DNA of 64,000 nt, taken from positions 40,293 through 104,292 of the forward strand of contig NZ_CAKJTG010000003.1 of NCBI RefSeq assembly GCF_917563885.1. The letters are read 5' to 3'. Positions 1 through 7,427 of this stretch are shown here, piece by piece. Numbering within the stretch: the first letter of the stretch is position 1; every line of letters starts with the position of its first letter. Position numbers and translations under genes: made by a program. The DNA comes from Pseudoneobacillus rhizosphaerae (GTDB lineage: Bacteria > Bacillota > Bacilli > Bacillales > Cytobacillaceae). Below the pieces are notes generated by a model, which was not told the DNA's origin, did not search any database, and saw only the letters and a program-made list of their open reading frames with translations.

Positions 1-96
1 AGACTCATCGACCACAGTAAGTTTCCGTTGTTGTTGACGGAGGATTCTGTTTAGCATTAGTCTTTTTCTGTATTCAATATAGGTCTCTAAAGGCAT
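1..96 (-). CDS. Partial CDS of unknown function, cut by window edge
   Basis: An open frame reads leftward off the window edge from an ATG at 96. Thirty-two codons are visible, with no stop, starting MPLETYIEYRKR and rich in Arg, Lys and Gln. A GAGGGAG ribosome binding site lies nine bases before the ATG. The start is only about 20 bases after the stop of the leftward gene at 117-1046, so the two are probably co-transcribed. Too little protein is visible to assign a family. Confidence 0.5.
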   Translation of the reverse strand, partial: MPLETYIEYRKRLMLNRILRQQQRKLTVVDES

Positions 97-116
97 AACT
101 GCATTCTCCCTCGCTT

Positions 117-1046
117 CTAAATGTCATAGTGAAGCTCAATCCATTCTGGAAATCCCAATTCATATAAACGACAGGATCGTTTCACTTTTCTTAAAAAATA
201 GGGCCATTCCGCCTTTTTGAAGGCTGCTTTTCGATTTTTCCATTTATCATAGAACTGAATCTCTTGTTGCAATTGCTCCTTTGTAAAAGAACCAGGGAAA
301 TGGTTTAGCTTACAGACATAGCAAAAGAACCAACCGTCTTGATAAGAGGGTGTTTCGGAAACGATAAGGAGTTCTTGGCATTTTCCATCACAGAAATGTC
401 CATGATCCGTTTGGAGTTCACTCAGGCTATCATGAAATCTCATGTTCAATTCAAATAAGACCGAATCAAGCATCCTTTTCGTTTTGAAATAAAAGCTCAG
501 TTTATCTGGTGAGTACACATGCTTCTTTAATTTCAAATTCAAATCATGTGCTCTAATCAGACGTAGATGTTTCGAAAGTTGATGCCAATCAGCCACTCTG
601 TCATCGAATGCCTGATCATCCAACTCAAAAGACAAATAAAAAAGGACCTTACGTTTAGGTCTCCATTGCAAAATCACTTTCTGTAAGTCTATAAATTTCA
701 ATAAATAGAGATAAATCTCCCTGGAAAAAACACCGTCATCCCCCTCACTTCGATAATAATCCCCATAACTATCGAAGACTTCATCTATGGTATCAAGCAT
801 TTCGTCAATTTTTAACATAAGCCTTTTACCTGCATAGGTGACCAAGTCGTTTTCCCAATTCTCAACCCAATCAATATAATTACTTCGGATGGATTCATAA
901 TCATCGATATAAGGATGACCATCATCACCACAGCTGTCGTTCTCTTCAAAATACGCCTCATAACAATCATCATCGCAAAAAACATCACCGTGTTGGTTTA
1001 TTCGATACTGGTAATCTACTTTAGAACGGCAATTTATACACTTCAT
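117..1046 (-). CDS. Hypothetical protein with N-terminal zinc-ribbon-like cysteines
   Basis: A 309-residue protein that I do not recognise. It opens with a CxxC pair (MKCINC) followed near residue 24 by CDDDC, which together could bind zinc. A second cysteine cluster lies near residues 220-245 (FCDGKC, FCYVC). The rest is acidic and aromatic-rich, with no signal peptide or membrane segment. The ATG at 1046 is preferred over a longer frame because AAGGAGGAG sits at ideal spacing before it. It may act as a nucleic-acid- or metal-binding cytoplasmic protein, but that is inference from the cysteines only. It probably shares a transcript with the partial gene on its left. Confidence 0.6.
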   Translation of the reverse strand: MKCINCRSKVDYQYRINQHGDVFCDDDCYEAYFEENDSCGDDGHPYIDDYESIRSNYIDWVENWENDLVTYAGKRLMLKIDEMLDTIDEVFDSYGDYYRSEGDDGVFSREIYLYLLKFIDLQKVILQWRPKRKVLFYLSFELDDQAFDDRVADWHQLSKHLRLIRAHDLNLKLKKHVYSPDKLSFYFKTKRMLDSVLFELNMRFHDSLSELQTDHGHFCDGKCQELLIVSETPSYQDGWFFCYVCKLNHFPGSFTKEQLQQEIQFYDKWKNRKAAFKKAEWPYFLRKVKRSCRLYELGFPEWIELHYDI

Positions 1047-1225
1047 TTTGAACTCCTCCTTCATAGGTAACATACATATGGTATTTCCTTTTTTCTACGA
1101 AGTGTGTAATAGTCATTTTTAGATCTCATAGTGGCGAGGGCTTCTGATTTACTCCCCCGCCATTTGGGATGATCATTATTACTATACATAGGCTTAAAAA
1201 TATCTGTGACGGACGTGTGTGGACA

Positions 1226-1873
1226 TTACACCTTAGGGAAAACAACCAACTCTCCCTTATACTTATCTAAATGCATCAGAAGCCGTTCCACTAGATCGTA
1301 AGGTTGCGCCGGCAGGTTCATGTAAAAGATATCCTCATATTTTTCTAAAAAATTCACAATATCTGCGTCATAGAATCGACCATTTTCTGTTAGCAGTAAA
1401 TAACATTTTAATAAACCGATCTCTTCATACACACAGTTCTCAATTAATTCTTCATCGATTTCCTCCAAATAGGTATGAGCATAATAAAGTAGATAATCAT
1501 TTTCTTTATTAGACTTCAACAATCTCACAATCCCAAAGCCCATCGATATCGCCATATGATAGTCGAGTGGGCTTTTTAATCTATAAAAATGAGGGGCTGG
1601 ATATTCTGGAAAAGGTGTCCGGCACAAATTTGTGGGATTTATCCCAGTACCTTTTTCAATCTCCGTGGATATAAGCTCGATAGGGGAACCTCCACCTCTA
1701 AGAGCGGAAAGTAGTTTACTAGAGTCAAAGTTATAATAATGATCAATCGTGCGAACCTCATCATTCTGAAAATCCCAAACAAAAAAGGAGATGACCTCAA
1801 AGTCAACTCCCTCCTTCATTGTACCTACTGGAATAACCTCTTTAATAAAATTCTTTAATTTATTCGTTTTCAT
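1226..1873 (-). CDS. Hypothetical cytoplasmic protein
   Basis: About 215 residues, starting MKTNKLKNFIKEV. GAGGTGG lies six bases before this ATG; a second ATG directly upstream at 1876 is possible but very close to the ribosome binding site. The protein is soluble, with aromatic and acidic stretches and no motif I recognise. Size and composition resemble small immunity-type proteins found in variable regions of Firmicutes, but I see nothing specific enough to claim this. The 180-base gap to the next leftward gene suggests a separate transcript. Confidence 0.5.
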   Translation of the reverse strand: MKTNKLKNFIKEVIPVGTMKEGVDFEVISFFVWDFQNDEVRTIDHYYNFDSSKLLSALRGGGSPIELISTEIEKGTGINPTNLCRTPFPEYPAPHFYRLKSPLDYHMAISMGFGIVRLLKSNKENDYLLYYAHTYLEEIDEELIENCVYEEIGLLKCYLLLTENGRFYDADIVNFLEKYEDIFYMNLPAQPYDLVERLLMHLDKYKGELVVFPKV

Positions 1874-1964
1874 CATTGGCCACCTCATTGAAATTGTATA
1901 TTGAGTCAATTGTTTACTCGTATATTACTATACATAGTACTTTGGAAAACACACATTATTATAA

Positions 1965-2005
1965 ATAAGAGCCAGAGGGACGGTTCTCCCGGCTCTTTTT
2001 TCTTA
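1965..2005 (+). terminator. Hairpin with U-tail containing a GGGACGG-type repeat core
   Basis: AGAGCC pairs with GGCTCT around an AGGGAC/TCTCCC core, followed by TTTTTT on the + strand. No rightward gene precedes it, so it is either an orphan terminator or a copy of the dispersed GGGAC/GTCCC palindromes seen elsewhere in the window. Confidence 0.4.
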
Positions 2006-2200
2006 GATGACTCCAACAAACAACAAATTGATAAAGAGATATGAAATTAAGGAATCTTACGTAAAACCTCAGCTTTTAATCATCTTCCCGTTTTTTTTTT
2101 GAATTTCCCTTTCTACTTTTTTCCTTAGGTCATACCTGGCCGCTTTTCCAGCTTGAACCAGTTTAACAATAAAGTGCTTGATGGGTGCGAATAAAGCCAA

Positions 2201-2303
2201 AAAGAACCAAAAGAACCAAAAGAACCAAAAGAACCAAAAGAACCAAAAAACCAAAAGAACCAAAAGAACCAAAAAACCAAAAGAACCAAAAGAACCAAAA
2301 GAA
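2201..2303. repeat. 9-bp tandem repeat (GAACCAAAA)n
   Basis: About eleven head-to-tail copies of GAACCAAAA. Five exact units are followed by a unit lacking the G, two exact units, another unit lacking the G, and further exact units. The two one-base deletions shift any reading frame. Frames on both strands stay open only because the repeat lacks stops, and none has a ribosome binding site, so I do not call a gene here. It lies in the roughly 550-base space between the leftward genes and the helicase. Confidence 0.9.
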
Positions 2304-2494
2304 CGGTGCCCCTGGCTTCCCAATCTAGGAAAACGTATAGAAAAACTATGTAGAGAAAATAAGTCGTTATAACCCATCTACAAATAAACAGGTATATATT
2401 TTTTGAAAAAACTTACTATACACAAATATCAATTGATCTCCACAAACGTCAGTATTACAATATGAATAACAAATTGGAAATCAATGGTGATTAT

Positions 2495-5395
2495 ATGGAG
2501 AATTTTATTAGAAACCTCGAGGCTTCCCTACATAAAGGATTTATTGATCAAAATTCTAGTAAATCTGGGAGCTATAAACCAAAATTATTAATAAATAACG
2601 CAAAGAAAAGTGAAAATGTTCTAAATACATTGTTAGAGGAGCTTAATAATTGTAAGTCTTTTCTCTTTTCTGTTGCCTTTATTACAGAAAGTGGATTAGC
2701 AACACTAAAGTCAGTCTTCTTGGATCTTAAACAAAAAGGAATTCATGGACGGATTCTAACCTCCACTTTCCTTAGTTTTAATCAACCAAAGGTATTTAGG
2801 GAGTTACTCAAGATTAGTAATGTTGAAGTAAGATTGACTGATATAGAAGGATTTCATTCAAAGGGATACATATTTAACAATGATAATTATTATTCTTTAA
2901 TAGTTGGTAGCTCGAACCTTACCGCCCATGCCCTTAAGGTTAATTACGAGTGGAATGTAAAATTGACCTCACATGAGAATGGTGAAATCGTTCATCATTT
3001 TAAAAATCAATTTGAAGAAGTATGGGAAGGTTCAAGACTATTATCTGAAGAATGGATTGAAGAATACGAAAAGACTTACGTTGAGAATGTAAGTAATAAG
3101 GTATTAGAACAGGTAATAGAACACCCAACACAATACAATACAAATTCGATTGAAGAAGCGCTTAAAATTGTTCCAAATAAAATGCAACAAGCTGCGTTAG
3201 AGCAAATTCAAGTTGTTCGTAATGCTGGTAACGAAAAAGGCTTGGTTATCTCTGCAACGGGAACTGGTAAAACATACTTATCAGCCTTTGACGTAAGACG
3301 ATATGCTCCGAAAAGAATGCTGTTTATTGTCCACCGGGAGCAAATATTGAATAAAGCAAAGTCTGACTTTATTAGAATACTTGGTGGAAATGAATCGGAG
3401 TTTGGTATTTTAACAGGTACTAATAAGCAAAAGGATGCAAAGTATTTATTTGCTTCCATCTTTACGATTGCAAAAGATAACTACTTACATGAATATGACC
3501 CTGAAGAATTTGATTATATTTTAATAGATGAGGTTCATAAAGCAGGTGCAAAAACGTATCAAAAAGTTATTAATTACTTTAAGCCTAAGTTTTTAATGGG
3601 TATGACCGCCACACCAGAACGTACAGATGATTTTAACATATACGAACTATTTAATTACAATATTGCCTATGAAATTCGATTACAAGAGGCATTGGAAGAA
3701 GATATGCTTTGTCCCTTCCATTATTTTGGAGTAACGGATTTTGAATATGATGGAGAATTAATAGAAGACACTACTATTTTATCTAAGTTAGTAAACGAAG
3801 AACGTGTTAACCATATAATTGATAAAATCAATTATTATGGGTATTCAGGTAAAGAGGTAAAAGGGCTAATTTTCTGTAGTAGAAAAGAGGAAGCAAGGGA
3901 GTTATCGCAAAAGCTGAATGAAAAAGGTTTTCGTACGGTTGCTTTAACTGGTGAAGATTCACAGGAGGAAAGAGCACGTAGAGTGACTCAGCTTGAGAAC
4001 GGAATCTTAGATTATATTATTACTGTAGAAATTTTTAATGAGGGTATTGATATTCCTTGTATTAATCAAGTGGTAATGCTAAGACAAACACAATCAAGTA
4101 TTATCTTTATTCAGCAGCTTGGAAGGGGACTTAGAAAGCACGAGTCCAAAAATTACGTAACAATAATTGATTTCATCGGAAACTACAAAAATAATTACCT
4201 AATTCCAGTTGCACTTTCTGGAGACAAGTCGCAAAACAAGGACAGTATTCGCAGGCATACAAAAGATACAAGCTATATTAAGGGTGTATCAACCGTTAAC
4301 TTTGAAGAGATAGCAAAAAAGCAAATTTTTAAGGCTATTAACAATAGTAATTTAACCGCCTTGAAAACTTTAAAAGAAGCTTATGTAGAGTTGAAAAATA
4401 GAATTGGAAGATCTCCATTAATGTTTGACTTTATATTAAACCATTCCATTGATCCTGTTGTTTTTGTGGAAGAACATAATAATTATAATCTATTCCTAAA
4501 AAGGATTAAGGAAGAAGTTCCAACCTTAAGTGAATATGAAAATAGTGTATTAACGATGTTTTCATTGGAAGTATTAAATGGAAAACGTAAACATGAAATT
4601 GTCCTTTTAGATTTATTGTTAAACCGGGAAGGAGTGACCTTTCAAGAGTACTTGGATCAACTTGTAAAAGCAAATTGTAGTATAGATGAAGGTACAATCG
4701 CCTCGGTTAAAAGAATTTTTGACTTGTCATTTTTTACACAACAAAATAAAAATAAGTATGGTCATGAACCAATCGTACTATTTAATGAAGATGGAAAAAT
4801 TACATTTAATGCCTTAATTAGAGAAAGTCTTACTCATAATAACAATTTTTACACATTGTTAATAGATATTCTTCGTTGTGCAGAGGAAAAGTCAAAACGA
4901 TATATTTGTCAACGGCCTTTAACTTTATATGAAAAATACTCAAGAAAAGATGCATGTAAACTTTTAAATTGGAATAGTGATGAAAGCTCCACTGTATATG
5001 GCTATAAAACCAAACATCAAACCTGTCCGATTTTTGTTACCTATCATAAAAAAGAAGGTGTTGAGTCAAGCACCAATTATTCAGAAGAGTTCTTAAGCCA
5101 AGATGTTCTAAGATGGTCTACAAGAAGTAATAGAACTTTGAAATCTGAAGAAGTTAAAAAGATAATAAATGCACAAGAAAATAACATTGACCTTCATGTG
5201 TTTGTGAAAAAGGATGACGATGAAGGAACAGATTTTTACTATTTAGGTAAAGCAGTTCCGGACAAAAACAATATTAGTCAGAATGTCATGAATGACAAAA
5301 ACGGTAAAGAACTTCCAGTGGTTCACATGAACTTAGTGATGGAGCAGCCTGTTGATTCTACATTGTATCGATATATCCAGGATGAAAAAGCATGA
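2495..5395 (+). CDS. PLD-like nuclease / SF2 helicase / DUF3427 protein
   Basis: A 966-residue DNA-acting enzyme. Residues about 45-190 form a phospholipase-D-like nuclease domain with HxK (H121-S-K123, in FHSKGYIF) and GSSNLT. A superfamily 2 helicase core follows: Walker A SATGTGKT (K259), DEVH near 344 and a QQLGRGLRKH motif VI near 540. The C-terminal third matches the region called DUF3427 in such proteins. Proteins of this design are annotated as restriction- or defence-type helicases. The ATG at 2495 is chosen because GGTGATTAT precedes it and family members start close to this point; an upstream ATG at 2462 lacks a ribosome binding site. A strong terminator follows. Family assignment is firm; a role in phage defence is inferred from the architecture and neighbours. 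Confidence 0.88.
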   Translation: MENFIRNLEASLHKGFIDQNSSKSGSYKPKLLINNAKKSENVLNTLLEELNNCKSFLFSVAFITESGLATLKSVFLDLKQKGIHGRILTSTFLSFNQPKVFRELLKISNVEVRLTDIEGFHSKGYIFNNDNYYSLIVGSSNLTAHALKVNYEWNVKLTSHENGEIVHHFKNQFEEVWEGSRLLSEEWIEEYEKTYVENVSNKVLEQVIEHPTQYNTNSIEEALKIVPNKMQQAALEQIQVVRNAGNEKGLVISATGTGKTYLSAFDVRRYAPKRMLFIVHREQILNKAKSDFIRILGGNESEFGILTGTNKQKDAKYLFASIFTIAKDNYLHEYDPEEFDYILIDEVHKAGAKTYQKVINYFKPKFLMGMTATPERTDDFNIYELFNYNIAYEIRLQEALEEDMLCPFHYFGVTDFEYDGELIEDTTILSKLVNEERVNHIIDKINYYGYSGKEVKGLIFCSRKEEARELSQKLNEKGFRTVALTGEDSQEERARRVTQLENGILDYIITVEIFNEGIDIPCINQVVMLRQTQSSIIFIQQLGRGLRKHESKNYVTIIDFIGNYKNNYLIPVALSGDKSQNKDSIRRHTKDTSYIKGVSTVNFEEIAKKQIFKAINNSNLTALKTLKEAYVELKNRIGRSPLMFDFILNHSIDPVVFVEEHNNYNLFLKRIKEEVPTLSEYENSVLTMFSLEVLNGKRKHEIVLLDLLLNREGVTFQEYLDQLVKANCSIDEGTIASVKRIFDLSFFTQQNKNKYGHEPIVLFNEDGKITFNALIRESLTHNNNFYTLLIDILRCAEEKSKRYICQRPLTLYEKYSRKDACKLLNWNSDESSTVYGYKTKHQTCPIFVTYHKKEGVESSTNYSEEFLSQDVLRWSTRSNRTLKSEEVKKIINAQENNIDLHVFVKKDDDEGTDFYYLGKAVPDKNNISQNVMNDKNGKELPVVHMNLVMEQPVDSTLYRYIQDEKA

Positions 5396-5423
5396 TTAAA
5401 ACCTACTAGTTTCTAACAGAATG

Positions 5424-5457
5424 AAAAAAGTCTTCTCAAATCGAGAAGGCTTTTTCC
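5424..5457 (+). terminator. Intrinsic terminator after the helicase
   Basis: AAAAAGTCTTCTC and GAGAAGGCTTTTT pair around a short loop, with U-runs usable in both directions. It closely resembles the hairpin at 9569-9601 beside the Nudix gene. Confidence 0.8.
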
Positions 5458-5496
5458 CTATGTATTGATAGCACAGCTGCAAAGATATCAATAGAT
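5458..5496 (-). pseudogene. Remnant of a Nudix hydrolase 3-prime end
   Basis: Read leftward, this gives ASIDIFAAVLSIHRE, which aligns with the C-terminus of the intact Nudix protein at 9592-9987 (APADIPAVELLIQEK) at about half the positions. The DNA also matches (TGTATT-ATAG--CAGCTG--ATATC). Together with the adjoining hairpin it forms a degenerate copy of the segment at 9569-9640, so the two copies bracket the ABC-3C operon. The rest of this 385-base gap is AT-rich, with no other gene seen. Confidence 0.5.
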
Positions 5497-5781
5497 GCTT
5501 TTTCAATTTTATTGTTTTCATATTAGTCATCTCATCATTTCTATAATCCCCCTTAATAGAAAGGAGTTTTGGATTTAAGTTAATGTTTCTTCAACAATTG
5601 GGCCAGATTGAGGCATAGAATCTGTTGATTTCATAGTTTAATTTATCACGATTTACAGGTTATTAAAAATAATTGGTATTTATGTTAATATATAGGAAAT
5701 AAATCCTAACTAAAAATAATTATTTTAATAGATTGAAATACATAAAAATAAATTAAGAAATGGCTTGAAAGAGGATAAAAG

Positions 5782-5997
5782 ATGATTGATATAAAAAGGA
5801 AAAATCAATCTTATTATTTTATTAATAAAGAAATAATAATTGTAAATCCAAAAAATCTCCTAAACATGGTGATTGTTAGATATGTAGATTCAATTAGAGA
5901 ATTCATTGTTGATAAAAATTTCATTAAAGAAGAACCATTAAACGAGCATTTTATATCTATTTCAGATTTAACAGGGAGAGAAAGAAATGATTCTTGA
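5782..5997 (+). CDS. Small first gene of the ABC-3C operon, unknown function
   Basis: A 71-residue protein with GAAAGAGGATAAAAG before its ATG. It reads as alternating short beta-prone stretches (IIIVNP, MVIVRYVDS, REFIVDKN) and could be a small beta-barrel; this is a guess from the pattern, not a family match. Its stop lies 11 bases inside the next gene, so the two are probably translationally coupled. ABC-3C systems are defined by an ABC ATPase, a middle component and an effector, so this extra protein is an accessory of unknown role. Confidence 0.6.
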   Translation: MIDIKRKNQSYYFINKEIIIVNPKNLLNMVIVRYVDSIREFIVDKNFIKEEPLNEHFISISDLTGRERNDS

Positions 5998-6958
5998 TTT
6001 TTTAGATTCTTCATTGGATGGACATAGCTGGGAGAAACTAAGTGTTTCTTGTTATAGTATGCGGTATCAAAGCGAACATTTTCAAGAAGTTCCCGCCCAA
6101 CATAAAGGAGACGGTGGAATTGAGGGCTTTACACGCTCAGGTGTTGTAATACAGTGTTATTGCCCAGAAGATAGTAACTACTCAAATGATGATCTTTATT
6201 CCCATCAAAGAACAAAGGTTACAAATGATATAGAAAAATTTATTGACGCAAAAAATGCAGAAGTGCTAAAAAGTATGGGTTTACCTTGCATAAAAGAATG
6301 GCATTTTGTTGTCCCTGAATACAAAGATAAGAGAATAATTCAACACATTGCAAAAAAGACGAAACTTGTAAGGGAAACTAGAGAGAGAAACAAAGAATTT
6401 TATGATTATATTTCGGAAGACTTTGTAATAATAATAAAAACAGCGGAAGATTTTAGACTAGAACTTACGAGAATCTTGAGAACAAATTTAACAGATACAA
6501 AACTTAGTTTTGCTATTTTGCAAGATAGATATCTTGATTGGTCAGGCTGTTCTACCGAGAAGGTGGAAAATGTTAGAAGGAAGTTAATTGCTATAAATCC
6601 TGACTTTTGCACAGATAGTGAAAGCTTAAATACACTATTGGATATCTATATGTCCGCTTATATTTCCGGAATTGAATTGATGGAGCGTTTAGGAGAAGGA
6701 TTTCCAGATATAAGAAAGGATATTTTAGATTTGGCTAATCAATATAAGAGACACGTTTCATCAAGAACACTAATGAATAGAGATAAGTCTTTAAATGCAA
6801 AAATTTTTGACGAAATATCAGATGATTTCGAAATTAAACTGAGAAAAGAATTTAAACATATTAGTACCGCTTCTATAATGTCTTTAAAAATGGATTTAGT
6901 TGCAGGATGGCTTGCTGATTGTTCAATGGAATTTAAAGGGGAAATAGTTAATGGATAA
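5987..6958 (+). CDS. Putative effector of an ABC-3C system, restriction-endonuclease-like N-terminus
   Basis: A 323-residue protein. Around residues 40-60 it has the pattern GDGGIEGF...VVIQCYC, which resembles the D...(Q/E)xK core of Mrr-like PD-(D/E)XK nucleases; the usual lysine is replaced by tyrosine. The remainder (about 100-320) is mostly helical. It overlaps the genes on both sides (11 and 8 bases) in a tight operon with a middle component and an ABC ATPase, the position occupied by toxic effectors in ABC-three-component systems. The fold and effector role are inferred from the short motif and context. The Tyr substitution means nuclease activity cannot be assumed. Confidence 0.6.
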   Translation: MILDFLDSSLDGHSWEKLSVSCYSMRYQSEHFQEVPAQHKGDGGIEGFTRSGVVIQCYCPEDSNYSNDDLYSHQRTKVTNDIEKFIDAKNAEVLKSMGLPCIKEWHFVVPEYKDKRIIQHIAKKTKLVRETRERNKEFYDYISEDFVIIIKTAEDFRLELTRILRTNLTDTKLSFAILQDRYLDWSGCSTEKVENVRRKLIAINPDFCTDSESLNTLLDIYMSAYISGIELMERLGEGFPDIRKDILDLANQYKRHVSSRTLMNRDKSLNAKIFDEISDDFEIKLRKEFKHISTASIMSLKMDLVAGWLADCSMEFKGEIVNG

Positions 6959-7421
6959 AGATTACATATTGACTGATTTTATAGTTTTTAATTCAAAGCC
7001 AGATGCTGTTCCTTATCATTATAGGCTGAGTTATAAAATAGCTCTGGCCTGTTTAATTTTCGGATTATCATGTGGCAGAAGCGGTTGTTCACTCTCTAAA
7101 TTGCATATGATTATTGTTTGTATGTATTCAGAAAAAGAAATGGTTAATTTGTTGAATTTTGTTAATGAAACGAACAATAACTACATCGTTTTGAGATACG
7201 ATCCAACAGTAAACAAAACTGTTGATTTTATGCTAGCTGAGAAGATAATTTTTCAACAAGCTAATGGATTATTCCGTTTAACAAAATCCGGCATTAAATT
7301 CTTTGAAAATATCATGAAGGATCAAAATCTTTTAGTGAATGAAAAAAAATTCTTAAGAGATTTATCTAGCAAGTTAACTGAAAAGTTAATAAATAGGATA
7401 AAAAGTTCATTATTGGGGTGA
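6951..7421 (+). CDS. ABC-three-component system middle component
   Basis: A 156-residue protein. The middle has a helical segment (ALACLIFGLSC, then GCSLSKLHMI), followed by LRYDPTVN, a winged-helix-like stretch (EKIIFQQANGLFRLTKSG) and a C-terminal helix. This order is what I know of ABC-3C middle components, small winged-helix proteins thought to link the ABC ATPase to the effector. It overlaps the upstream gene by 8 bases and lies 6 bases from the ATPase gene. No nuclease or membrane motifs are visible. Confidence 0.75.
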   Translation: MDKDYILTDFIVFNSKPDAVPYHYRLSYKIALACLIFGLSCGRSGCSLSKLHMIIVCMYSEKEMVNLLNFVNETNNNYIVLRYDPTVNKTVDFMLAEKIIFQQANGLFRLTKSGIKFFENIMKDQNLLVNEKKFLRDLSSKLTEKLINRIKSSLLG

Positions 7422-7427
7422 AAATTT

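Noticed and set aside
2069..2377. Open frames on both strands through the 9-bp tandem repeat
   Set aside because: The frames exist only because the repeat contains no stops. The proteins are low-complexity, there is no ribosome binding site, and two one-base deletions in the array would break any coding frame.
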